A stretch of 22,638 nucleotides of DNA from Nitrospinota bacterium (GCA_022562795.1 JADFOP010000037.1:1-22638), one strand, 5' to 3'; counted from the stretch's first letter, positions 9,718-17,594 are shown. A program made the numbers and translations. The notes: generated by a model from the letters alone, not told the origin.

Positions 9718-10862
9718 TATGACGACCTTTGGGGGGCGGGGGAGGTTTCCTTGCCCACCGGCGCGGCGGTGGTGCGCCTGCGGAGGCGAAGATGCCGAAG
9801 AGAGCCCATGATGCCGTCGGGGATAAATAGGACGACCCCGACGAACAGAGAACCAAGGAAGATAAGCCACAGATCGGGGTAAGAGGTGGTCAGGAAGCTC
9901 CTTGCCCAGTTGACCCCGATAGCGCCAACCACAGCCCCCACCAGAGTTCCTCGACCCCCGACGGCAACCCAGATGACCATTTCGATTGACGGAATGACTC
10001 CTATTTGCGAGGGAGTAATGATGCCAACTTGGGGTACGTAGAGGGCTCCGGCCAGGCCAGCCAGGGCTGCGGAGACTACAAAGACGAAGAGTTTGTAGTT
10101 AGCCGGGGAGTAGCCGGAGAAACGGACCCGGTTCTCGTTATCGCGCGTGGCCGTCAAAACTTTACCCAGTCGGGACTTGGTGATCCATCGGCAGAGCAGG
10201 TAAGAGCCTATCAGACACAACACCGTGGTGATGTAGAGGCCCCGCTGGGTGCTAGGGCTGAGCAGGTCAAATCCCAAGACGGTCTTGAAATCCGTGAGCC
10301 CGTTGGTGCCTCCGAGGTTGAGTTCGTTCCGGTTGAACAGCAGCCATATTACAAGGGCCAGGGCCTGAGTGATGATGGCAAAATACACGCCTCGAATGCG
10401 ACTACGGAATGCCAGAAAGCCGAAGACCAATGCAAAAAGGGCGGGCACGAGGAAAATCCCAGCCAGTGTGACTCCAAAGCTGTAAAAGGGTTTCCAGAAG
10501 AGGGGCAATGCCTTGACTTGGTTCCAGACCATGAAATCGGGCAACGTGCTCTGGTAGACACTTTGCTTGCCTATGGCCAACATGAGGTGCATCCCCATAA
10601 CGTAGGCCCCCAGGCCGAAGAAGACACCTTGGCCTAAGCTCAAGATACCCGTATAACCCCAGATGAGGTCGATTCCGAGGGCCAATATTGCGTAGGCCAA
10701 AAATTTGCCAAAGAGGTTCAGGTAAAAATCGGGCAGGTAGAGGGAGGAGCCCTGAGCCGGGAGCGCGTTCAGCAAGGGTAAGACGAACAACAGCAAAACG
10801 GCAATGAGCCCTAAGGATATCTTCTCTGCTCGAGTCCAAGAGGCTGTCGCCGTAAGTTTCAC
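9717..10862 (-). CDS. urtC: Urea ABC transporter permease UrtC
   Basis: A 381-residue LivM-like inner-membrane permease with about 9-10 hydrophobic segments. Family features include ILALGIDLIWGYTGILSLGQGVFFGLGAY near the N-terminus, LGGTNGLTDFKTVLGFDL in the middle, and VAVGGRGTLVGAVVGA, a likely ATPase-coupling region. The C-terminal 25 residues are Arg/Pro-rich and probably cytoplasmic. The start is GTG at 10862 with AAGGAGG about nine bases upstream. It follows urtB by 18 bases and overlaps urtD by one base. Confidence 0.93.
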   Translation of the reverse strand: MKLTATASWTRAEKISLGLIAVLLLFVLPLLNALPAQGSSLYLPDFYLNLFGKFLAYAILALGIDLIWGYTGILSLGQGVFFGLGAYVMGMHLMLAIGKQSVYQSTLPDFMVWNQVKALPLFWKPFYSFGVTLAGIFLVPALFALVFGFLAFRSRIRGVYFAIITQALALVIWLLFNRNELNLGGTNGLTDFKTVLGFDLLSPSTQRGLYITTVLCLIGSYLLCRWITKSRLGKVLTATRDNENRVRFSGYSPANYKLFVFVVSAALAGLAGALYVPQVGIITPSQIGVIPSIEMVIWVAVGGRGTLVGAVVGAIGVNWARSFLTTSYPDLWLIFLGSLFVGVVLFIPDGIMGSLRHLRLRRRTTAAPVGKETSPAPQRSS

Positions 10863-10880
10863 GTATTACTTTCCTCCTTA

Positions 10881-12650
10881 TCAGTATTCCGCCAGCCGGC
10901 CCTTGGCAGGAAAGAGCCCCGAAGGCTTCCATTGGAGGAAGAGGATGACCAGGACGACAATCAAAACTTTCCCAAAGACCGCACCAAAGCTCGGCTCCAG
11001 CAGTTTGTTCAACCCTCCGATCCCAAAGGCTGCGGCCAGAGTGCCAGCCAGCTTGCCAACGCCACCTGCCACGACCACCATGAAGGAATCCACAATGTAG
11101 TTCTGGCCGAGGTCGGGTCCCACGTTGCCCACCGTGCTCAGGGCGCAACCGGCCATGCCGGCCAGACCCGAGCCCAGGGCGAAGGTGTAGGTATCCACCT
11201 TGCGGGCAGGAATTCCCAAGCACGCGCTCATCTCCCGGTTCTGTGTGACCGCCCGCACCCGCAGGCCTGGTTTGGAGTGAAAGAGCAGGAGGTACGTCCC
11301 TACGAGGCTTGCCACCGCCAGGACAATGATGAAGAGGCGATTGTAGGGCAGCTGCACACCTACCATGGCCTGGAACCCGCCTCTGAGCCAACTAGGGGCC
11401 GTGACGTCCACGTTGGCAGCTCCGAAGATTAACCGGATGGCCTGCTGAAGGATAAGGCTCACTCCCCACGTGACCAGCAGGGTATCCAAGGGGCGACCGT
11501 AGAGGAATCGAATGACACTTCGCTCCATCACGAAGCCCATCGCGCCTGCCACCACAAAGGAGAAGGGAATGGCAAGTAAGAAGTAATAGTCAAACAAGTT
11601 CGCGGGAAGGTAGGTCTGAAACCAACCCTGCATGACAAAGGCCGAGTAAGCTCCCAACATCATCAGCTCACCGTGGGCCATGTTGATGACGCCCATGAGG
11701 CCGAAGGTTACGGCCAGGCCCAGGGCCATGAGCAGCAGAATGGAAGATAAGCTCAACCCACGAAACAGCGTGCCCACTACACTGGTGATCCCCTCCCACC
11801 GCTCGATTTGTTCAATGGCGACTTCCGCCGCCCGCTGAACGGAACCGTCGCTCGTTGCACTGTCCCCGCCAGCCGGTGCCTCCACTAAGCGCTGCAGAGT
11901 TGAGAGGGCAGTCTCGGCCCGTAGTTCACCAAGCCTTACAGCCGCTTCCCGCCGGACCTCAGGATTGTCATCCGACAGCTTTAGGAGGTTGATGGCTTCG
12001 TGGATGGCGTTCCGGATCCACCACGTGGGTTCTTTGGAAAGCGCTTCCTCCAGTAGGGGTATGAGTTCGGGACGGCCTAAGCTACCGAGCCTCGTTGCGG
12101 CAGACCGTCGCGTGTTGGGATCGAGGTCGAAAAGGTTGACTCGGCTTCGCAACTCATCAATTATCGGCTTCATGATGCGCCGCAAACGGCGGTCGGGCCA
12201 GATGGCTTCCAGCGCCGAGGTCTCGACGTAGATAGCCTGACCATCGTCAGACTGAATGATCTCTCCATTGTCCGCTCGGACAATGGAAACAACCTCCTTT
12301 TCATCGCGGGTAGCGTGTTCCCGGGCGATGACCGTCTCACGACCTCCGGAGGGTTGTCTCCATACGTAGAGGCTCCCTCCACGCAGGGCCTCGAGGACCG
12401 AAAGCACCCGGGGGTCGCCTAGCTTGCCCAAGGCGATGACGGCAGCCCTCTGGACAGCCTTGTCGGGGCTTGAGAGATCAGCGACGAGGCGAGCCAACTC
12501 AGTAGCCGGGCTACGCCCATGGGAGCTTGCCCCAGGCGGTTGAGAAGCCTTAGCGGCGACTGGCCAGAGAATTCCTATGCTCACCACCAAAAGGACGAAT
12601 GCCCCCGAGAGGAGGATCGTGTGCGTGGAAAGTCTCGCCTTAGCTAGCAT
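10881..12650 (-). CDS. urtB: Urea ABC transporter permease UrtB with N-terminal HEAT-like domain
   Basis: A 589-residue protein in two parts. Residues 1 to about 285 begin with a hydrophobic signal-like helix (TILLSGAFVLLVVSIGILW) and then carry HEAT-like helical repeats, for example VQRAAVIALGKLGDPRVL, TRRSAATRLGSLGRPELIP and VRREAAVRLGELRAETAL. The rest is a LivH-like permease starting near LSLSSILLLMALGLAVTFG, with GVINMAHGELMMLGAYSAF and VVVAGGVGKLAGTLAAAFG. Long N-terminal extensions are known in UrtB of several bacteria and would lie outside the membrane. The ATG at 12650 lacks a strong ribosome binding site; a TTG three codons upstream is possible. It follows urtA after a hairpin-containing gap. 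Confidence 0.9.
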   Translation of the reverse strand: MLAKARLSTHTILLSGAFVLLVVSIGILWPVAAKASQPPGASSHGRSPATELARLVADLSSPDKAVQRAAVIALGKLGDPRVLSVLEALRGGSLYVWRQPSGGRETVIAREHATRDEKEVVSIVRADNGEIIQSDDGQAIYVETSALEAIWPDRRLRRIMKPIIDELRSRVNLFDLDPNTRRSAATRLGSLGRPELIPLLEEALSKEPTWWIRNAIHEAINLLKLSDDNPEVRREAAVRLGELRAETALSTLQRLVEAPAGGDSATSDGSVQRAAEVAIEQIERWEGITSVVGTLFRGLSLSSILLLMALGLAVTFGLMGVINMAHGELMMLGAYSAFVMQGWFQTYLPANLFDYYFLLAIPFSFVVAGAMGFVMERSVIRFLYGRPLDTLLVTWGVSLILQQAIRLIFGAANVDVTAPSWLRGGFQAMVGVQLPYNRLFIIVLAVASLVGTYLLLFHSKPGLRVRAVTQNREMSACLGIPARKVDTYTFALGSGLAGMAGCALSTVGNVGPDLGQNYIVDSFMVVVAGGVGKLAGTLAAAFGIGGLNKLLEPSFGAVFGKVLIVVLVILFLQWKPSGLFPAKGRLAEY

Positions 12651-12674
12651 TGTTCTCAATTTATCTTATCAACT

Positions 12675-12707
12675 GCCCGGAGCAGAGGTCTTCCCTCCGC
12701 TCCGGGC
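12675..12707 (-). promoter_or_regulatory. Intergenic hairpin between urtA and urtB
   Basis: A perfect 9-bp inverted repeat (GCCCGGAGC / GCTCCGGGC) with a 15-base loop lies in the 97 bases between urtA and urtB. No T-run follows on the minus strand, so it is not a classical intrinsic terminator. Such hairpins after a binding-protein gene often stabilise the upstream mRNA and lower expression of the membrane genes; that role is an inference here. Confidence 0.6.
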
Positions 12708-12747
12708 GATTACCCGTAGACCTCCGCTAATCGACGGGTCGTGAAGT

Positions 12748-14082
12748 TTAGGTCTTTATGTACGTTCCCTTATGATCGACCCAGTCGCAGCCCTTGTCTG
12801 GGTTGGTGTATTCGCTCCACGGCTCAGGCGCCACCAGACCCTTGGAGCGCGAAACGGTGCGGAACTGCCCATCTGCGAGAATCTCTCCGATAAGGACCGG
12901 CTTGTGGGTGTGGTGGTTCCTCTCGTCCAGCTTCACCCAGCCGCCGGGGGCCAGGGTCTTCTGCCCGTAGGCCGCTTGACGAACGGCATCGACCTCAGTG
13001 GTACCCGCCTTCTCGACGGCCTGCTTCCAGAGGTATACGCCGAAATATGCCGCCTCGATGGGGTCATCGGTGACTCGCTTGTAGCCCCCAGGCAGCTTTT
13101 TGCGTTTGCAGTACGCCTTAAAGTTCTTCACGAACCGTTTGTTTTGGGGGGTGTCGACCGACTGGAAGTAGTTCCAGGCAGCAAGATGCCCCACCAAGGC
13201 GGAGGTATCCATTCCGCGGAGTTCATCCTCTGCCACGCTGAAGGCAATGATGGGGGCATCCTCGGATCTCAACCCCTGATTGGCGAACTCTTTGTAGAAA
13301 GGCACGTTGCTGTCGCCATTGATGGTGCTGATAACGGCAGCATCGCCGCCTGCGGCGAACTTTTTAATCTTGCCGATGATGGTCTGGTAGTCTTGATGGT
13401 GGAAGGGGGTGTACTCCTCCATAATGTTTTTCGGCGGCACACCCTTGGCCAGGAGCATAGCCCGGAGGATCTTGTTGGTCGTCCGGGGATAGACGTAATC
13501 TGTACCGAGGAGGTAGAATTTCTTGTATTCACCCCCCTCTTCGCTCATAAGGTATTCGACGGCCGGGACGGCTTGCTGGTTGGGGGCAGCCCCGGTGTAG
13601 AAGACATTTCGCGAACATTCTTCACCCTCATACTGCACAGGGTAGAAGAGCAGCCCGTTGTACCGCTCAAAGACGGGCAGCACCGACTTGCGGCTTACAG
13701 AAGTCCAGCAGCCGAAAACCACCGGTACCTTCTTCTGGAGCAAGAAGTACTTCGCCTTCTCGGCAAAGAGGTCCCAGTTGGAGGCCGGATCGACGACAAT
13801 GGGCTTGATGGATCGGCCCAACACGCCCCCCTTGGCGTTGATCTCCTCCACAGCCATAAGGACCACATCTCGTAGGGAGACCTCGCTTATGGCCATCGTC
13901 CCGCTGAGGGAGTGAAGGACCCCTATTTCGATGGGGCCCTTGGCCGCGTGCGCGTACTTCGCTAAGGAAAGCCCTCCCAAAAGCGAAGCGGCCGTGGCCC
14001 CCATCCCGATCTTGGCGGTCCGCGCCAAGAAATCTCGGCGAGATAGATTTCTGGCCCCGCTGTTGTTGCTCTTAGTCGACAT
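12748..14082 (-). CDS. urtA: Urea ABC transporter substrate-binding protein UrtA (Tat-exported)
   Basis: A 444-residue periplasmic binding protein of the AmiC/UrtA group. It starts MSTKSNNSGARNLSRRDFLA, a twin-arginine signal (SRRDFLA), with a hydrophobic stretch and AHA cleavage-like site near residue 45. The mature N-terminus is PIEIGVLHSLSGTMAISEV. UrtA-like stretches follow: PVVFGCWTSVSRKSVLPVFE, LLFYPVQYEGEE and GTDYVYPRTTNKILRAM. The frame is open 36 codons upstream into the leader. The ATG at 14082 is chosen for its very strong GGAGGAGG site and the Tat motif. It is the first gene of the operon, after a leader with ANTAR-type hairpins. Confidence 0.94.
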   Translation of the reverse strand: MSTKSNNSGARNLSRRDFLARTAKIGMGATAASLLGGLSLAKYAHAAKGPIEIGVLHSLSGTMAISEVSLRDVVLMAVEEINAKGGVLGRSIKPIVVDPASNWDLFAEKAKYFLLQKKVPVVFGCWTSVSRKSVLPVFERYNGLLFYPVQYEGEECSRNVFYTGAAPNQQAVPAVEYLMSEEGGEYKKFYLLGTDYVYPRTTNKILRAMLLAKGVPPKNIMEEYTPFHHQDYQTIIGKIKKFAAGGDAAVISTINGDSNVPFYKEFANQGLRSEDAPIIAFSVAEDELRGMDTSALVGHLAAWNYFQSVDTPQNKRFVKNFKAYCKRKKLPGGYKRVTDDPIEAAYFGVYLWKQAVEKAGTTEVDAVRQAAYGQKTLAPGGWVKLDERNHHTHKPVLIGEILADGQFRTVSRSKGLVAPEPWSEYTNPDKGCDWVDHKGTYIKT

Positions 14083-14211
14083 TACGTTTCCTCCTCCTTC
14101 TCCTTTCACCTTTGACGAACCATCGGGAAGGCGAACTAGTCTGTCGTTGGACCCACGGTCCTGGGTGTTGACCGCTTCCGTGAGGCTCACCTGCCCTTGG
14201 TCGGAGCCACC

Positions 14212-14248
14212 AAAAAATGGTGCCCCTGGAGTTCCATAGGAAGGCGCC
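14212..14248 (-). terminator. Possible leader terminator controlled by ANTAR hairpins
   Basis: On the minus strand GGCGCCTT can pair with AGGGGCACC (one bulge and one C-A mismatch), followed directly by A and six T (14217-14212). The 5' arm overlaps the loop and 3' arm of the promoter-distal hexaloop hairpin (14241-14256), so the two folds exclude each other. This is the layout expected for ANTAR antitermination. The stem is imperfect. Confidence 0.42.
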
Positions 14249-14347
14249 GTTGCCTCGCAAGAAGGATACGCCGTTGTATCCTAAACCGCTTACTATGACG
14301 AATTACCTGACTGGTGGGAAAGGATACTTCGCTGTACCCCAACCCAC
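14241..14347 (-). promoter_or_regulatory. ANTAR-target leader RNA with three hexaloop hairpins
   Basis: In transcript order (minus strand), hairpin 1 (14347-14314) has outer stem GTGGG/CCCAC, inner stem GGGTAC/GTATCC and loop AGCGAA. Hairpin 2 (14281-14264) has stem GGATAC/GTATCC and loop AACGGC. Hairpin 3 (14256-14241) has stem GAGGC/GCCTT and loop AACGGC. All three hexaloops have A at position 1 and G at position 4, the known recognition signature of ANTAR proteins, which bind paired hairpins of this type. Hairpins 2 and 3 are seven bases apart and are the likeliest pair. An ANTAR regulator is encoded immediately upstream. Confidence 0.75.
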
Positions 14348-14362
14348 TAACTATCCTTACTT

Positions 14363-14378
14363 AACAAGATACGTGCCA
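14363..14378 (-). promoter_or_regulatory. Probable sigma-54 promoter of the urt-ure operon
   Basis: The minus strand reads TGGCACG-TATC-TTGTT. This matches the -24 element 7/7, has the correct 4-base spacing, and matches the -12 TTGC(A/T) element except for C to T. The predicted start near 14352 falls only a few bases before the first leader hairpin. No full NtrC palindrome was seen upstream, only GCACC half-sites. Confidence 0.6.
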
Positions 14379-14494
14379 AATCCCTCCCTCATGGGTGCCA
14401 GCCTACTAATCCTTGCTTTTTAACATGTTATAGGTGCGACGAGAAAAAACCTGTTTTCAACATCGATTGTAGTTAGGCTGCGATTGCTCAACAT

Positions 14495-15154
14495 TTAATC
14501 ACCCCCGGGCGGTTTCGCGGCATTTGGTACTTGCTCCGAGACCTCCCCTTGCAGACACTGGATGCCAAGAATAATAGCTTCAGCCACCTCGTTTATCGGC
14601 TGGCGAGAGCTCATGCTGAGCCGCCGCATTTGGCTAAAGGCTTCCTGTTCGGTGATCTTCCGCTGCTCCATGAGGATGCCCTTGGCCCGCTCAATAACCT
14701 TCCTGTGCTCGAGTTTCCCTTCAAGTTCGCGGACCGCTCCACGTAGCATCTGAAGGTCTTCAAACCGCTTGAGGGCTATTTCGATGGTTGGTTGGAGCTC
14801 CTCGATATCAAACGGTTTCTTCATAAAGGCCATGATTCCTGCTTCTTTGGCCCGCTCGACAGTTTCAGCATCGCCGTACGCCGTCAGCAGGATAATAGCT
14901 GTGGGATGGTGTTCGTTGATGGCTCGGGATGCCTCCAAACCATCGGGTGCAGGAATCCGAGCATCCATCAGAATGATCTGCGGGCGTACTTGTAACGCTA
15001 GTTGGATAGCTTCCTCCCCGGTCTCCGCCGCCGCAACCACCGTATAGCCCAACGTCGGGAGGCTCTTGGTTAGGACCAGGCGGATGGACGGGTCATCATC
15101 CACGATGAGAACCGTCTTGCCTACCTGGCTACCTTGTTTATGATTTCTGGCCAA
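14495..15154 (-). CDS. ANTAR-domain response regulator (AmiR/NasT-like antiterminator)
   Basis: A 219-residue two-domain regulator. The receiver domain (about residues 12-130) has the acidic pair DD at 19-20 (VLIVDDDPSIR), the phospho-acceptor Asp64 (IILMDARIPAPDG) and the conserved Lys in MKKPF near 112. A linker coiled-coil-like helix precedes the ANTAR domain (about 145-200), marked by VIERAKGILMEQRKITEQEA, FSQMRRLSMSSR and INEVAEAII. ANTAR proteins bind paired hexaloop hairpins and prevent termination; just such hairpins lie in the urtA leader 150 bases downstream. The predicted start is TTG at 15154 with GGAAGG about 11 bases upstream. No cognate kinase is in the window. A UrtA-family sensor as in AmiC-AmiR is conceivable. 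Confidence 0.88.
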   Translation of the reverse strand: MARNHKQGSQVGKTVLIVDDDPSIRLVLTKSLPTLGYTVVAAAETGEEAIQLALQVRPQIILMDARIPAPDGLEASRAINEHHPTAIILLTAYGDAETVERAKEAGIMAFMKKPFDIEELQPTIEIALKRFEDLQMLRGAVRELEGKLEHRKVIERAKGILMEQRKITEQEAFSQMRRLSMSSRQPINEVAEAIILGIQCLQGEVSEQVPNAAKPPGGD

Positions 15155-15754
15155 TGGGCTTCGATCCTTCCTTAATAGCGTTTCCGGATTTGATGGTGGG
15201 CAGTGCCATCTGCTCGTCGGGGCAACCGTGGAATCCTGACCCTAGTCACTATTCAAGGGAGATTGGATAGCAAGGAACATGCCTCTCTTGCGCGTCTTCA
15301 AGAAGCGAGACTCCAACTCATGCTTTTTTAATACCTTGAGTACGGAATGCTTGCGTCGTTCCGTTCGAAGACCGATCTATCGGAATCAAGCTATGATTAG
15401 ATATTAGGCAGGAATAAGCTTGAGTGACTAACTCTTGAAGCAAGCTTTGGCCTTCCATGGTCCTCTCAGAGGCACGACCCCATTGAAGCGCCATGCCCTA
15501 ACGCTGGAGCCTGTACCTGTTGCAGGTTTGACGAAATCGCAGATAGATGTTCGGGGTGGGAGTAAAGGTCCGACCCAACCGTGCCGGTTTAATTAGTACG
15601 TATAGTCCCGTTAATATTAACTCAAGCCATCCAACAACTCCAAATCCAACCAAATTCGTGCCAACTTAGACTGAATTGATGAGGCGAGTTAAGTTGCTGC
15701 AAACTAAGCCGTTCCAGGGTCTTGGGGCGCTGGCTTGATTTGGCACCGCTCGAA
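15155..15754. other. 600-base stretch without recognisable genes at right island end
   Basis: Apart from the sigma-54-like element near 15269-15284, I see no convincing coding frame, tRNA or transposon end. There are short imperfect inverted repeats (for example CCGATCTATCGG near 15380 and AAGCTT-flanked sequence near 15416-15455). The look is of AT-richer, possibly decayed mobile-element DNA. The plus-strand frame entering the right repeat does not resemble an integrase to me. Confidence 0.5.
15269..15284 (-). promoter_or_regulatory. Possible sigma-54 promoter of the ANTAR regulator gene
   Basis: The minus strand reads AGGCATG-TTCC-TTGCT. It has the invariant GG and GC separated by ten bases and a full TTGCT -12 element; the -24 element differs from TGGCACG at two positions. 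The predicted start is about 100 bases before the TTG start of the regulator. Confidence 0.5.
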
Positions 15755-15815
15755 TTCAAATCCAGTGTGGCGTCGAGAGGCGTCAGGTGGGTTCGACTCC
15801 CACACGCTTCCGCCA
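15755..15815 (+). pseudogene. tRNA-Sec 3' half (truncated duplicate)
   Basis: Identical to bases 1741-1801 of the intact gene: anticodon loop from its second base, variable arm, T arm, acceptor 3' strand and CCA. The D arm and acceptor 5' strand are absent, so it cannot make a functional tRNA. Such 3' fragments are the usual scar of an element inserted in a tRNA gene. Confidence 0.93.
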
Positions 15816-15979
15816 TAACTCTTTGTAGCTAAATGTGTTGGATGCGTGGGATGCGGGGAGGAAGGGTTCCTGTGGGTCTAAACAGGCGTGTTGACAGGAG
15901 CCGATGGTTGAGAGGTTAGGTTCCAATCAATTTGATCAGTTTGTCGACGCTTGCTTTCCCATCACCAAAAATCATCATC
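15755..15979 (+). repeat. 225-bp direct repeat, right copy (attR-like)
   Basis: Gapless copy of 1741-1965 with two substitutions. It begins with the tRNA-Sec sequence from the anticodon loop onward and ends inside intact pntB. The bases just left of it (GGCACCGCTCGAA) do not resemble the 5' half of tRNA-Sec, so the repeat edge is sharp. Confidence 0.95.
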
Positions 15980-17286
15980 GTCTTCTGGTCGTAGAAGAGC
16001 TCGTTATCCACCCCCGAGAAGCCCGGGCTTAGGCTCCGTTTGCAGATGATGACGGTTTGCGCCATGTCCGCATTGAGGATAGGCATCCCGTAGAGCGGGC
16101 TGTCTTTTTCCGTTCGGGCGGCGGGGTTGATGACGTCGTTGGCTCCAATCACTAGCGCGACATCTGTATGTTGGAAGTCGTCGTTGATCTCGTCGAGATC
16201 GAGCAGAAGGTCGTAGGACACGTTCGCCTCCGCCAGCAGGACGTTCATGTGCCCCGGCATCCGACCAGCCACGGGATGGATGGCGTACCGGACGGTGGTT
16301 CCGTTATCTATCAGGAGCTTCGCCATCTCGTGCAAGGCGAATTGGGCTTGGGCGACGGCGAGCCCGTAGCCCGGAATTATGATGACCGACTGGGCGTCCT
16401 CCAGCATCATCGCCGCGTCTTCTTCGGAGTATTCGGTCACGTAGCGCTTTTCTGTCGTCCGGGCTCCCCCGTAAGCGTCAACACCTACCGCCCCAAATAC
16501 GACGTTCAAAAGAGAGCGGTTCATGGCCACACACATTATATGTGTCAGGATCAGTCCCGAGGCGCCGACCAGGGCGCCGCTGACGATTAGGACGATGTTG
16601 GAGAGGACGAATCCAGTCATCGCGGCAGCTATCCCGGAGTATGAGTTCAGAAGGCAGATCACCACGGGCATATCGGCGCTTCCGATGGGGAGCACGAGCA
16701 ACACCCCCAGCGCAGACGCAATGACCAAAATTAGCATCAGGCTCGTTACGTTGGAGTAATTTAACGTAAATACCCCACTCAAGACGAGGAACACGATGAA
16801 CAGGATGGCGTTCAGCGGCTGCTGAAATTTGAACACCACTGGGGTGCCTTTAACTAGATCTTGTAATTTAGCGAATGCCACAAAGCTGCCGGTAAAGGTC
16901 AGTGAGCCAACAAACACACTGAGGATGATTGTAATTACTATATCGAGCCGTGGCACACCTACCAGCCGATAGTACTCTGCAATCGCCACCAGGGCCGAGG
17001 CCCCTCCGCCGAGCCCATTGAAAATAGCCACCATCTGCGGCATGGACGTCATCTGGACCCTCCTTGCCGTGATGGCGCCTATGGCGCTTCCAACGACGAT
17101 CCCAACGATAATGAACTTGTAGTCGATAATCTGCTTATCGAGGAGGGTCACTAAGATAGCGATGGCCATACCAATAACGGCGAACAGGTTGCCGCGCCGC
17201 GCCGTCCTGGGCGAGCTCAGCTGTTTCAGTCCAAGGATGAAAAATACCGCAGAGAGGAGGTAGGCCAGATTTCGTGCAACTTCCAT
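15916..17286 (-). CDS. pntB: NAD(P) transhydrogenase beta subunit
   Basis: A 456-residue PntB. The N-terminal half is membrane domain (about eight or nine helices, with VGSAIGAITARRVQMTSMPQMVAIFNGLGGGASALVA). The C-terminal third is the NADP(H)-binding domain III, including SVIIIPGYGLAVAQAQ, VAGRMPGHMNVLLAEANVSY, ALVIGANDVINPAA and the C-terminal DGKASVDKLIKLI. With PntAA and PntAB it forms the proton-pumping enzyme that reduces NADP+ with NADH. The ATG follows GGAAACG 16 bases after pntAB. The last 64 bases are duplicated at 1902-1965; this copy is intact. Confidence 0.95.
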   Translation of the reverse strand: MEVARNLAYLLSAVFFILGLKQLSSPRTARRGNLFAVIGMAIAILVTLLDKQIIDYKFIIVGIVVGSAIGAITARRVQMTSMPQMVAIFNGLGGGASALVAIAEYYRLVGVPRLDIVITIILSVFVGSLTFTGSFVAFAKLQDLVKGTPVVFKFQQPLNAILFIVFLVLSGVFTLNYSNVTSLMLILVIASALGVLLVLPIGSADMPVVICLLNSYSGIAAAMTGFVLSNIVLIVSGALVGASGLILTHIMCVAMNRSLLNVVFGAVGVDAYGGARTTEKRYVTEYSEEDAAMMLEDAQSVIIIPGYGLAVAQAQFALHEMAKLLIDNGTTVRYAIHPVAGRMPGHMNVLLAEANVSYDLLLDLDEINDDFQHTDVALVIGANDVINPAARTEKDSPLYGMPILNADMAQTVIICKRSLSPGFSGVDNELFYDQKTMMIFGDGKASVDKLIKLIGT

Positions 17287-17302
17287 CGCCGTTTCCTTAT
17301 CT

Positions 17303-17590
17303 TTACTTCTTGTCCCGCTTGAACCGTTCCAGCATCCGATCGGTGACCATGAAGCCCCCTACAACGTTGATAGTGGCGAATATGACGGCCACCGTGCCGA
17401 GGACGATACTGATGCCCTTGTGCCCGCTTCCGGCGCTGATCAACGAGCCGACCAGAGTAATGCCTGAAATTCCGTTGGAGCCAGACATGAGGGGGGTGTG
17501 AAGCAAGGGGGGCACTTTGGTTATCACCTCAAACCCGACAAATGCTGCAAGTACAAAGATATAGAACGAGACTAAGAGGACTCCTTCCAT
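17303..17590 (-). CDS. pntAB: NAD(P) transhydrogenase alpha subunit, membrane part (PntAB, split form)
   Basis: A 95-residue membrane protein with three to four hydrophobic helices: VLLVSFYIFVLAAFVGFEVI, the conserved VPPLLHTPLMSGSNGISGI loop, and IVLGTVAVIFATINVVGGF. It is the domain II part of PntA, encoded separately from the NAD-binding part as in Rhodospirillum-type enzymes. It lies four bases after the pntAA stop and 16 before pntB, clearly one operon. Confidence 0.93.
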   Translation of the reverse strand: MEGVLLVSFYIFVLAAFVGFEVITKVPPLLHTPLMSGSNGISGITLVGSLISAGSGHKGISIVLGTVAVIFATINVVGGFMVTDRMLERFKRDKK

Positions 17591-17594
17591 GCCG

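Noticed and set aside
14379-14494. NtrC-type enhancer sites upstream of the sigma-54-like promoter
   Set aside because: Only single GCACC/GGTGC half-sites are present; no spaced palindrome matching an NtrC site was found.
15622-15816. 64-codon minus-strand frame covering the tRNA-Sec fragment
   Set aside because: It mostly reads through the tRNA complement (RTHLTPLDATLD-like peptide), a common artefact of translating tRNA genes.
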